Assembly (NCBI RefSeq): GCF_004379255.2
Contig: NC_056048.1
Location: forward strand, 10,749,197-10,813,196
Length of the DNA: 64,000 bases
Direction of reading: 5' to 3'
From: Salvia splendens
Lineage: Eukaryota; Streptophyta; Magnoliopsida; Lamiales; Lamiaceae
In this document: positions 33,233 through 44,760 of the stretch, in pieces
Position numbering within the stretch: position 1 is the first letter of the stretch
Layout of the letters: each line of letters begins with the position of its first letter
Program-made: the position numbers and the translations under genes
The notes under the pieces: model-generated
Database searches by the model: none
What the model saw: the letters and a program-made list of their open reading frames with translations, nothing else
Told to the model about the DNA's origin: nothing

Positions 33233-34682
33233 TGTTAGGATTGGTATACTGAAAAGCATATTTCGAGCATGTTGCACGGATAGAATTGCTTGTATACAAT
33301 AAACTCTACAATCCACTTTTAACCCAAGGCGAGAAGAAGTAATTTTATCGTATTGGTGTTTGCTTATGCATTTATAAGATGTTTCTTAAACATTTAAATG
33401 TATAAGAAGCAAACAAGTCTAATTCTTCAACATAGTAGACTGGTCGTGAACGACGTTCACAGAAGGTGACGCAGTCTGTCCTTTGTAGAAGAGAAATAGA
33501 ATTTCACAACCTAGATAGGCTTTGACTACCTATCGTGAAAGGTTGCAGTGTAAGTCCGCATGTTTCCTTACCTTAGGAAATAAATGACACTGGTGTGGTA
33601 TAGCACTGAAGGATCTAACAATTGAGATAAGTCTTTCTTGCTATTTACTGAAAGACGAGGTCTCGGTGATTGTTATTTCTTAATCATTGTTGACATAACA
33701 TTGAGAATACGATATTGATTATGCACTTCTTTGATTTATCAAATGGTGCGGATTTTTCGCAATCCAAGAATCCTGATATCTTGGGTGTGGTGATCTATGT
33801 CTAAAGGTGCTAGTATTGTTATTCCAATGAATCGTGTGCTGGGTGAGTCCAGTTTGATAATATCCTCAAGAGGTGTTCGAAAAAGGTTTTATTATTCAGA
33901 AACCCGGCCGGTTGGAATTTATTCCAGAATAATAAATAAAGATTTTGAACTAGACAACTCTTGGAAAAAGATATTAATTAATTAAAGTCAAATAGCATAC
34001 TTAAATTAATTAATGAATATTTATATCTTAAACACGGGAAATAATAAATTAAAGAGGTAAAGCCCGGATTACTCGTAATTTGGGATTGGACGGGCAGACA
34101 ATATTATTTTACTATAGTGGCTAATAATAATATTCTGTCGGACTTGTATTAAATTGGGGCTCAATTTAATTAGTAAAAGTCCAACAGGTATGGCCCAAGT
34201 CCAACCTCCATGGATCCCTAATCTGGCCCATTATAACTCAATATAAAAGGAGATTTTAAAAAAACCTAGAATTTTCGTGCCCCCCTTGGGAGTGGACGAA
34301 AAAATCAGTTCTTCACAGATCTGACGTTCTGTCTTCTTTCTAGTCAAGCCCTTTTCGATTCTGACAAGCTTTGCCCACCCAAAGGTCATTATCTGAGTTT
34401 GGGATACAGATTAGAAGATTCGTGGTTAAGTACGGAGATCTTCATGTGGAGAAGGCGCAAGCAATCGTCGATTCTTTGGAGAATCAGATCGGTAATTCTA
34501 AACCGTAGGAATTCATGAATTAGGGTTTAAATTCCTTAAGCATGAATTAATGTGTGTTCTTGTATGCAATTGATTGTTTAACATGTGATTAATTGATCCC
34601 ATAATCGGTCAAATAGATCTGTAGATCTGATTTACTTGTGTATGCATGACTTCCGCTCTGCAAGGGGCTCCAAATCCCAGTA
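33233..34682 (+). mobile_element. LTR B: solo LTR of the same family nested in LTR A
   Basis: It starts TGTTAGGATTGGTATAC and ends AATCCCAGTA, 1,450 bp. A perfect 5-bp duplication, ttaag, flanks it (33228-33232 and 34683-34687). A TATAAAAGGAG box lies at about 34240. The 3' end is TA instead of CA, as in LTR A (CTCATTA). Confidence 0.75.
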
Positions 34683-35181
34683 TTAAGTCTATAGCAGACG
34701 TTAATTAATTAATGAACATTTATATCTTTAGCGCGGGAAATAACTCTTTAAAAGTGGAAACCCGGATTACTTGTAATTTCGAATTTGGATGGGTAATTCA
34801 ATATTATTACTGTAATGGCTGATAATAATATTCCAATATAGACTTGTATTAAATTGTGGGTTCAATTTAATTAGAAGAGCCAATTGGGTGTGGCCCCATC
34901 CAAACCTCCATGGATCTCTAACTGGGCCCAATATGTAACTTAACATAAATAGGAGAATAAAATAGAGACGGAGGCACAATTTACTAAGAAATTCCGTCCC
35001 TCTCTCTCTCTCTCTGAGAAGGCGCCGACTTCTTCTTCTCCTACTTTGTATAGGAGTTTTGTCTTCTTTATTTAAGTCTTAGTATCATGATAAGATCATC
35101 ACATGATGTGAATCAAATTGTAGTCCTTTATAACATTATTTTAACACACTTGCTTAGGTAAAAAATGGACTCATTTTGATA

Positions 35182-35413
35182 CTCCCTCCGTCCCATAGAA
35201 ATAGGCCATTTAGGGTTGACACGTGTTTTAATGCATAATTTGATAAAGTAAGAGAGAAGGAGAAAAATTAGTAGAAATTGTTTAGTGGATGGTGGGGCCT
35301 ATAAATGATAAAGTAAAAGAGAAGGGAAAAAAAGTTGTCATAAATGGATATGGACTATTTTTATGGGACCGACGGAAAATGAAATATGGCCTATTTCTAT
35401 GGGATGGAGGAAG
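35182..35413. mobile_element. Stowaway-type MITE
   Basis: CTCCCTCCGTCCCATAGAAA at the left and the complement CTTCCTCCATCCCATAGAAA at the right form 30-bp imperfect inverted repeats. TA flanks both sides. It is the best preserved Stowaway-type copy in the window. Confidence 0.85.
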
Positions 35414-35589
35414 TATATTGTAGGACAAAAGACCAAGCTCTAAGAGAGAGGGGAGAAAGGAAAAAATGTTTGAATCTAAACAATAATCAACCCTTCAAGA
35501 TTAATTTCAAATGCACAAGGCCACCATTGCATTCATCTTCAAAAGAGCTTCGCGTGGACACCTTTGATACCCTCGGATTTTTCACTGTT

Positions 35590-37016
35590 TTAAGGCCACT
35601 TTATAGTCCGTTTTGAGTGTCAAAGTTCCATTACACGTCCTCTAATTGCATATTTTGTCTATTTTGGTATTTTGACGTGTTTTGTGAGAAATGTGCATAT
35701 TTGAGCCTAAAAAGATAGCTAAAGTCGAAGTTGGAAATCTGGAGCTTTTGAGACGTCCAGCGGTCCGCTGCAACACAGCCAGTGACCGCTGAGCCAGTAG
35801 CGGTCCACTCTAGGAAAGTTGTGCTGAAAAGAAGAACACGGCCAGTGAATGTTGGGGTGTGCGCAGCGACCGCTCCGAACAATCCAGAAGCTACACGATG
35901 ATTTCCAGCGACCACTGAAACAACATGTAGCGGGTGCTGTTCAAGAGGCAGAAGCTATGGATCAATCCACAGCGACCGCTGGCCAAGGTGCAACGATCTG
36001 CTGGGAAAACGCGGCGCACAGATTTGACCTACTTTCTCCCCAAGATTTACCATACTTGGCCAATTTTTGCCTTAATTGATGAGGGACGATTTTTCAGCTA
36101 TAAATACCCCCTCAAACCTCTTCAACAGAGAGCTTCTTCTGCAAAATAATTCTAGAGCATAATATTATAGAGTTCTTCTTTGCTCTTCAAAGTTCAAGGG
36201 TTTGACGAATGATTCAAGAGAAGATCAAGGCTACAAAGATTCAACCTTTGGGGTTTTATTTGCTTTAGTCTTTATGTTTTCATTGTTTTCCCTAAAAACT
36301 ATGTCTTTCGATTATTCTACCATGTGTAACTAAATTCATAGGATTCTAGGGATGTGTTAGTAACGACTTTGGTTATACAATTCCTTTTCTATTTAATATC
36401 CGTTTTGTTCTTACTTCGTTTCTTTTCTAAGTGTTGGATAATTGCTTCACGTTTGAGTGACACATTCTGTGATGATTTAATAGACTTGCTACATAATAGA
36501 CACTACAATTAACTACATCATGAGACGAGGTTGATGAGTTAGATCTGCTTAATAGACACTACAATTAGCTTCCCTTAAAACAACACTATTACTTTAGAGT
36601 GAAGACTTTTCAAGAGTCTTAGGAGCTTAAGAGTTACAAATCTAGGATTGACAACCATAGTGAGGTAATCTACGTTTGTTTCGCATGAGCATAACTTAGA
36701 CGGCTCGTCCTTTTGAAGTAAGAACTGTGCTAGGGTATTGAAGTTGGAATTTGTATAATCATGACTGTGAAAGCACATCCCTGGAATTCCCTTATCTCAT
36801 ATATTTATCTTTGTGTTTTATCTCCTTAAATTGTTTATTTCTGTTTTTATTTTCACAAATTCAATTCTCTTTCGGCTTTCCAAATAGTCAAAGAAGTTTA
36901 GTAGAGGATAGACAATTTGTGATTGTTTTCCCATGTTCGATATCCGAACTGATCTTTAGCTATACTATTTATACCATATATACTTGCAGGTATTTTTAGT
37001 GCTAATAAAAAGTGCA
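35590..37016 (+). mobile_element. Athila-like LTR fragment 1
   Basis: It contains CTATAAATACCCCCTCAAAC (about 36098), CATAGGATTCTAGGGATGTG (36338) and ends near TACTTGCAGGTATTTTTAG...GTGCATCAA, a layout characteristic of Athila-type LTRs and leader sequence. Exact ends and target duplication were not found. Confidence 0.5.
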
Positions 37017-38084
37017 TCAACCTTGCATGCCTCAATCGGAGTCCGGTAGAAGAAGATATGGTTGTTTTACGAAGACTGCGCATTGCAGTGAAAAAACGTG
37101 CAGTCGGGCGATTTTGGTGCACATCGCGATACAGAATAAATGCCCGGCCGGGAAATGTTATTGGGCCTGTTTTTTGAGCCTTAAATATTTAAATAGCTAG
37201 AGCACGACTTCCAAAGGTAAGGAGGCGGCTAGAGACCAATTTTGAGAGCAATTAGAGCTTAGGAGCCATTTTTGGAAGGAGAGAAAAGATCAAGCCCCCT
37301 TCCACCTAAAATCAAGCCTCATATGGTAGCATTTACTCCTCATCTTGTATTGTTGCGCACAATGAATGGCTAGATTTTAGGGATTACTTCTAGTTTGTTA
37401 GGGGAGCTTGTAAATATGAATCCATGACTATGTTTTGATAGATTTCCATGTTTTGGTTCTTTTCTATGTCTTTATTTCTATCCGTGTTGGGCTTTGCTAG
37501 CAAACATAATCCGATAAAGGCTTTAACTTCAATGTCTCTTTAACTTGGAGTAGGAAGCTAACATAGATAAGGAATCCTAGGCTAAAACTGATCAAAGGAT
37601 AGCTCGTGATGGATCTTGTTTGTTGAATGTTTTTAGAAGTCAAACCCGAGCTTACTATGCGAATGTAGGAGTGAGGGGTTGGTGAGAAGAGCCTAGGAGA
37701 CGTGATCATCTTATTCTAGGTGTAAAATTCCACGACCAGTGATCAGCTGCGTGAACAAGCGTAAAATCAACACGATCCCGATAAATAATTGAAAGTAATT
37801 AGACTTTAGGATTCATGTGAACAAGTGAAACAAAACAAGCTAGGAGTAGTCTTTCCTCTTTATTGAGTTTCTCTTGCATTTTGCTTTCTCGTTTAGTGCT
37901 TCACCCGCTTTCTCATTTAAAAACACAAAATCAAACTAATGTACTGCTTTCTAGTTAGGTTTAACTGTTTTAGCAATTAATCTCCTCCTAGTGAGTTCGA
38001 CACCTTTTATACTGCATTGCACGTCTGTATACTTGCAGAAGTAGTATTTTTAGGGATTTATTACTTGTTTTGTGTACTTATTTT
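37017..38084 (+). mobile_element. Athila-like LTR fragment 2
   Basis: A second LTR of related design in the same orientation: TTAAATAGCTAGAGCACGAC (about 37190) replaces the TATA region and GAGTTCGACACCTTTTATAC precedes TATACTTGCAGAAGTAGTAT near 38030. It is cut by the hAT terminus at 38085. Confidence 0.5.
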
Positions 38085-38091
38085 TAGGGTT

Positions 38092-38340
38092 GGAACGGTA
38101 CGGTATACCGCGCCGAAATGGCCATACCGCATACCGTACCGAAAAGTGCGGTATGGCCAAAATGCATACCTTTACCGTACCGTTTTTTTCGGTATACCGG
38201 TATCCGGTATACCGAAAAGTCGGTATACCAAAATTCCAATACCGATACCTTACCGACATTTCGGTATACCGTACCGTGATTTCGGTATACCGCAATATGC
38301 GGTATACCGAAATCACGGTACGGTATACCGAATACCGCAT
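38092..38340. repeat. GGTATACC palindromic subterminal array
   Basis: Eight GGTATACC palindromes are interspersed with CGGTACGG, TACCGAAA and ATTTCGG words. Such arrays are typical transposase-binding regions of this hAT group; binding is inferred. Confidence 0.8.
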
Positions 38341-39409
38341 AAAAATACAAACTGCTATTGCTGCAACTTTGCAGAAATCACAATATTTTGCCTCAATATT
38401 TTGCTGCAACTTCAGCGTTATAAAGAATGAATAGAAATGCAGAAATCACAATATTTTGCGTCAATAATGTGTCAATAAAATGCAGCAACTTTGCACATTT
38501 ATATGCAGAAGAAGAATAAAACAAGTAGGATCAACAAAAGGTTCAATTGCTGCTTGTATAAAGCTGAAAATTTTATCTTATATTTTTGTAATATATCCCA
38601 ACTAACTATACATCAAAGCAAATAATAAAGCATTTTCTTGTGTGCATACAATCATATAATTCAAAGTAAATATTAGTTGCAAGACAGGTCACAACACTTA
38701 CAGTTAACAACTATCTATATAGCAGCAAGAAGAGTGTCTATATAGCAGCAAGAAGCATATTACTACTTCACAGGAATAAGAATCCTACAGTTGATGAATC
38801 TTACACAGCCATGAAACAAGAACCCTACACAACTTTCACAAAAACACACACCACCAAGGCACCAATACCAAATGCAAGCACAATAAAGAAGGGTGAAGTA
38901 AATGAACATCCCAGAAAGGAACTCTAAATTCACACAAATAATAAAAAACAATCCACACTAAATTCACACAGATAATCAAACACAATCCACACAAATAATC
39001 AAACACAATCCACTCTAAATCCACACAAATAATCAAACACAATCCACAAATAATCAAACACAATCCACACAGTTCCCAGAAAGGAACTCTAAATTCATTA
39101 CTCCTTAGTAATAAAGCCCTCCTTCCTGCCCTCAAACCTCGGCCTCATCAACTTCTTCTCCCTCTCCACCTTCATCTTCTCCATCTTCAACACCATAGTG
39201 ATCAAAGAAGGGGAAACATTAGCCGTGGTATTGGTTAGATACAGATTAATATACACCAATGAAGAAATAAACATACCTTGACAAACCATAAGTGTAAATG
39301 ATTAGCTCAAGTAGGAGGTATTGATTTAAAAACATGTTTGCTCATGTGTGGATCTACAAAAGAATCACAAAAGAATAATTAACATCTAGAAGGATATAAA
39401 TATAATAAT

Positions 39410-41580
39410 TTATACTAAAGAGAAAAGCAACATACTCTTTTCAATTTCTTCAATTTCTCTATAAAATTCAAGGTCATCATCAGTAGGATCTTTATATAAG
39501 CTGAAATTTTCAGCTCTAAGCCAATCATTAGTGCACACCAATGCCTCCACCATTTTTGGACTCAAACACGTTCTAAAAGGATCCACAACCCTTTTACCTA
39601 AGCTAAAAGCGGACTCACTTGCGACCGTTGAGCTTGGAATTGCAAAGATATCCTTCGCAATTAGTGAAAGGATTGGATACCTAGATGCATTTAATTTCCA
39701 CCATTCCAGAAGATCAAAATTAGGATTAGACCTCTTCTCCATCTCATCAGCTAGGTACTTATCCACTTCATTTGATATTTGATTCAGTTGGTCTTGTTCA
39801 ATTTCCTCCTGCACCCCATCGTACAATTCATCAAAAAGATGCAAATCACCTTTGTTACTGCTGTCTCCAACATCCTCGCATTCTATAAGTGGCGTCTGAT
39901 TCAACACGGTATCATTTACTCCCTTGTACTCTGCCCACAAACTTACCAAGTAATCTTTAAATCGATCACACAAGTGTTGAACATGTTGAACTTGATCAAC
40001 ATTTCTTAAGCTCCCGACTTTCAGTTTTTTTACACTAACTTTAAGCATTTGCAGTTTGTTCCTCGGATCCAACACATTAGCAATAAAAATCAGTGGATTC
40101 ACTGTACTCCAATCCCCCAATATTTGTCAAATTTCAGTTTCATTGCCTTTGCAACCTTTGAGAGAGTCAAATCCGAATCAGTACACTTTTTCTCAATCTC
40201 AATTTGTAAAGCAAACATCGAAAGTGAAATCAAATGGGACGTAGGAGTTTTTGAAGCACTTAACTGTAAAGTCAGATCATAGAAATTTTTGAGAAAGTGT
40301 ACAAAAGCTTTTGCATTATCCCAATCTTCTGCACTTGGAAGCATCTTTGCCCTACCCTTTTCATCATTCTCACGAAAGTATTTTATGAAAGGAACACATT
40401 CTTCAGCCATTCTCTCAAACACAATTCTATACTTTAATGCAATATCAAGCAGTTTGTAGGTAGAATTCCACCTAGTTTTCACATCCATGGGCACTGTTGA
40501 TGTACTAGAAAACTTAGTTAGCATAGCAAACTCCCTAAATTTGTTCAATCTTCCAGGTGAAGAATGAAGAAATAAAACTGCATTCCTTATAGGATTAATT
40601 GAAGATTTGAGCTCTTTCAAACCATCTTTAACAATCAAGTTAAGTATATGGCAAGCACATCTTAAATGCATATACTTCCCATCGAACATCAAAGTTTTAT
40701 CAATTCTCATTCTCCTTTTCAAGTATTCAATCGCAGTATCATTAGAAGATGCATTATCAACTACGATTGAAAACAAATTTTCTATTCCCCAATCCCTCAA
40801 ACAAATCTCAATCAACTTTCCAATTTCCTCCCCTAAATGGCTTGTGATTTTAGTGAAGTTGATTATTCTCTTATGCAACTTCCAATCATTATCCAAAAAA
40901 TGTGCTGTGACAACCATATAATTTATATTCTGCACAGATGTCCATGTGTCAGTAGTAATACTGACTCTTTGTCCATTAAGAACATTTTGAATTTTTTTCT
41001 TCTCACCTAAAAACATCGTATAAACCATACCTGCCACTTTCTTTCGATTGGGCATTTGAAATCTCGGTTCAAACTCATTCACAAGAGCAACAAATCCAGG
41101 CTTCTCAATAGCTCGAAAACACACTTCTTCTTTGATCACATATTGAGTCATCTTCAGTTCACACCTTTTCTGACTAAAAGAGTGAGGAACGATGCGACTT
41201 CCTTGTTGCATTGTCTCTTTCGTCAACACCGATTGACCTTTCTCGCTACTCACATCAAACAATGGACTTAACTTGCACCTGTTGACTAAATGATTTTTCA
41301 AGCCACTAGTACTCCCACAAATAGCTGGTATTTCGGTTTTGCAGTAATTACATACCCCTATTTGTATCTTGCCGCTACTCGTATCCTTTGTCTCTTTTTT
41401 GCAATGCTCCCAATATGGACTTCTGCTTCTTTTTGGAGGAGGTAGAGGAGGTTTGTCTGTTGCACCTTCTACTTCTATTGGTCGTTTTCGACTAGAACCA
41501 TCATCATTTGTTGAAGTATTTGGTGATTCTGAAATAGGCAGATTGGGTTCACTGACAGTATGAGAATCTTCGGATTCCAT
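39410..41580 (-). pseudogene. hAT (Ac/RICESLEEPER-type) transposase with a single frameshift
   Basis: From the ATG at 41580, codons 1-494 are open, then a stop follows at about 40099. A second frame starting in the overlap runs to 39410. One base missing from a G run near 40116 (five G where six would keep frame) explains the break; the joined product would be about 723 residues. The BED-type zinc finger is CNYC...LKNHLVNRC (near 77-100). Then come TDTWTS with the first catalytic Asp, VDNASSND with the second, and CHILNLIVKDG. Near the C terminus are WWKLNASRYPILS and STVASESAFS of the insertion/dimerisation domain, with the catalytic Glu in the ASESAFS motif region. All key motifs survive, so loss of activity looks recent, unless a sequencing error in the homopolymer is responsible. 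Confidence 0.88.
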
Positions 41581-42609
41581 CCTGAAAATAGGCAGATTGG
41601 GGTCAGCAGAAGTAAATCATAAACTCAGAGGCATAATCTACTTCCAAGTTGCTGCAAGCAACTTTTTATTTCAGATAAGAAGAATATCACAGACTACAAA
41701 GATAAAGAGTGTTAATTTTCCTACTAAATGCTAGCAAGCTCGACAAATTGAAAAGGAATATGCTAAGCACCTGAGTTGGATTCACCAATGAGAGAAAGCT
41801 GCGAGTGAGAAGATAATAGAGAGAGTGAGAGTAATCGCGAGAGAGAGAGAGAGTAATCGAGGCAGAGGTTGAGAGTTCGCCTTTTGAACTTCTTCTCGGC
41901 GTTCAAGTTAAAGATACTTCTTCTCGGCCTGTCACAGGATTGTCGGCGGGGAGCTCAGCGGCGCTAAGCAATGGTCGAGCTCGATGCACTACCGTGCTGG
42001 ATAGAGGAAGAAATGGTGGTGGTGGTGGTGGTGGTGCAATTTTGGATTCTCAGGAAGAATAGCGGTGGAGGCGGAGAATGGAGATAGTTCTAGGGTTGCA
42101 AGAATTCCTCCCCAATTATGTATTATGTTTAATAAAATTATATAATAATATATTTTATAAAGATAATGAGAATCATTTAATATTGCATATTTACAATTGT
42201 ATTTGCATATAGCATTTGACTTAAATTTTATAAAAAAGTATTATGTTTCAAATGATAAAATGTTCCGTGTTTGAAATAACCTGTTCATTGTTTGAAATAA
42301 CATGTTCCGTGTTTGAAAAACACCAATTGGATTGGCGTGATCAATCTATTGAACAAGCCATTTGATTTGGCATGATTCTCATTGGAAAATTTTTTTCCTA
42401 AATTATACTCGTACTACCTATATTTTAAAAAAAAGCGCGTAACAAAATATAGTTCAGATAGTATATAGATTATAGAAAATTTAAGTCACAGAAATATGAT
42501 AGTACCTTCTATTCTTGATACTAGTACTTTTTATTCTAGCTTTATGTATTTATATATGTGTACGTAATTATATAAAAGTAACATTTTATCATTTAAAACT
42601 ATCATGTGA

Positions 42610-43372
42610 CAAGACTTTTGCATCATAATAAGGATTCGCCTTCATAATGATAGTTTTAGATTTTTGGATGATAAAATGATACTTTTGCATCATAAAATGA
42701 TAGTTTCAGGGGATAAAATGATAGTTTCAAATGATAAAATGATAGTTTCACTTGATAAAATGATAGTTTCATGGGATAAAATGATAGTTTCGAATGATAA
42801 AATGATATTTTTGTTTCATAATGATAGAATGAGATTTTTGGATAAAATGATACTTTTGCATAAAATCATAAAATGATAGTTTCAGTGGGTAAAAATGATA
42901 GGTTCAGTGATAAAATGATATTTTTGTTTCATAATGATAGTTTTAGATTTTTGGCTGATAAAATGATACTTTTGTATCATAATATGATAGTTTCTAATGA
43001 TAAAATGATACTTTTTCATGATAAACTGATTGTTTGAGTTCTTTGGTTGGATAAAATGATAGTTTCGGTGAATAAAATGATAGTTTCAGGGGTTAAAATG
43101 ATAGGTTCAGTGATAAAATGATATTTTTGTTTCATAATGATAGTTTTAGATTTTTGGCTGATAAAATGATACTTTTGCATCATAAAATGATAGTTTGAGG
43201 GGATAAAATGATAGTTTCAAATGATAAAATGATACTTTTGTTTCGTAATGATAGTTTTAGATTTTTGGATGATAAAATGATACTTTTGCATCATAAAATG
43301 ATAGTTTGAGGGGATAAAATGATAGTTTCAAATGATAAAATGATACTTTTGTTTCATAATGATAGTTTTAGT
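42610..43372 (+). repeat. GATAAAATGATA minisatellite
   Basis: Several dozen imperfect 18-20 bp units of GATAAAATGATAGTTTCA and GATAAAATGATACTTTTG type lie head to tail. A higher-order unit of about 110-130 bp (TTTGTTTCATAATGATAG followed by TTTTAGATTTTTGG) recurs at least four times. It lies between the transposase start and the right end of the third hAT. Confidence 0.88.
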
Positions 43373-43669
43373 GGTCAGTAGGTCAACAACTACACAAACT
43401 AATTAATGAAAAATAGCTTATGGCCTTAATTTTGAATTAAATTACATATATGATCTTCAATCTTCATAATACTGCCGAATGTTAAATTAATTTTGCAAAT
43501 ATTGTAAACTTATTCAAAATTTCATCAATAAAATAATTACTACTATTCGATAATCTATATAGCACGCGTATGACTAAAGAATGAGTAATCACCCACTTCA
43601 GCAGATTAACTCTTAATCCTAATTTTTTGATTAAAGAAAAATCCAAATAAAAATTAAAAACCCAGGTAT

Positions 43670-43870
43670 ATATCTGCGGTATATACCGTATTTGCGGTAT
43701 ACCGCATCATACCGAACCATACCGAATTGCGGTATAACGCGGTATACCGCAGTATATACAAAATGCATACCTTTACCGTACCTAAAGCTGTCGGTACGGT
43801 ATGATACCGTACCGAAAAGTACGGTATACCGAAAATTCAGTATTTTCGGTATTTTTTCAGTGCAGTAAGT
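43670..43870. repeat. Right subterminal GGTATACC array
   Basis: GCGGTATACCGC occurs twice and ACGGTATACCG once, with ATACCGTACC variants between. It is the counterpart of the array at 38092-38340. Confidence 0.75.
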
Positions 43871-44199
43871 GCGGTATTTCGGTATTTCTGTATATTTTCT
43901 CAGCCCTAACCTTGATATCGAAATACAGTTCGGTAACCAGTCAGAAGATTTGTGGTCTAGTATTGAAGATCATCACGTGGTGAAGTAGCGAGTTATCTTT
44001 GATTCTTTAGAAAATCAAGAAGATATAATATCCTCTGCCGTTGAAAAGCATGTTTTAGGTTTCAATTAATCAGAAGCATGTTATAATTCAAGTTTTGAGC
44101 ATGATACATGTGATAATTACGCCAATAGCTTTTTCTAAATAATCTGCTAAATATATATAATTCTTTGATTTATTTGTGCTTCTGCTGCTAACCTCATTA

Positions 44200-44300
44200 A
44201 GAAGGCGTTAACAATAATGTTAAACTGTCATTTATAATAATTTGTGTAAGTAATGAACTTTAATAATTATTACCATGAACTAATTGTAGTGAATATATTT
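44200..44300 (+). repeat. ~137-bp tandem repeat, right part
   Basis: AAGAAGGC then TTAAACTGTCATTTATAATA, GTAATGAACTTTAATAATTA and CTAATTGTAGTGAATATA continue the unit interrupted at 32508. The following 400 bp show nothing clear. Confidence 0.75.
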
Positions 44301-44760
44301 ATCTTAAGGTTCATCACCACACTTATATACTTCATTACCGTCCAACGACTACCCTTCAATTTTCTAACGTCAAGTCGTTTATCTAATTTCAACAAAAACA
44401 GAACTAAAAATTAACTATAAATGAACCAAAATACACCCGGCAACAACAAATAATTAAATACAAACTCACCGGAACCTGCAACCTTAATAGAACGCAATTG
44501 TCATTCGTCTACAACGAAGAATTAAAGAGAACACAGAACTTGAGAACAACTTCGAATGCATCGTGTCAACTATGGAGAAGTTTATAGAGAAGTAGCGGAG
44601 TAGAGAAAAATGGAGAGAAAACAAAGAACTTGAGAACTACCTTTCAACTTCGAGTGGAACAATGAAAATACTAACATAAATATACCCTAAATTTTCTTCC
44701 TAAGAGCATCCGCAATGGTGTGGACGATAGCCCGCCCGATGCATCGTCCGCCACTGCAGG

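Larger units (their letters stand above)
38085..43908 (-). mobile_element. Third hAT element, ~5.8 kb, nearly intact transposase
   Basis: The left end is TAGGGTTGGAACGG (38085) and the right end is the complement of TAGGGCTGAGAA (ending 43908). Both subterminal regions are packed with GGTATACC/CGGTA words, at least eight copies on the left and three on the right plus variants. The interior holds a hAT transposase on the minus strand and a 0.76-kb minisatellite. The flanking 8-mers cttatttt and accttgat do not match, so no target duplication supports the ends, and a flank may have been lost. Confidence 0.75.
32509..44199 (+). mobile_element. LTR A: solo LTR split by several later insertions
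   Basis: It starts TGTTAGAGTTTTGTATAC at 32509. LTR A sequence occupies 32509-33232, 34688 to about 35085 and 43909-44199; the rest is nested material. It aligns with LTR B (33233-34682) over its length, e.g. GACTGGTCGTGAACG/GACCGGTTGTGGGCG and AACCTCCATGGATC. Flanks agaaa (32504-32508) and agaag (44200-44204) match at 4 of 5 and lie inside one ~137-bp satellite unit that continues on both sides. The TGTTAG start suggests Ty1/copia, but no coding sequence confirms it. Confidence 0.7.

Noticed and set aside
33797..33985. 62-codon frame in LTR B
   Set aside because: Lies in LTR sequence, and the same region of LTR A is not open.
38050..38434. Overlapping frames on both strands rich in Arg, Tyr and Thr
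   Set aside because: They arise from the GGTATACC palindromes of the hAT end.
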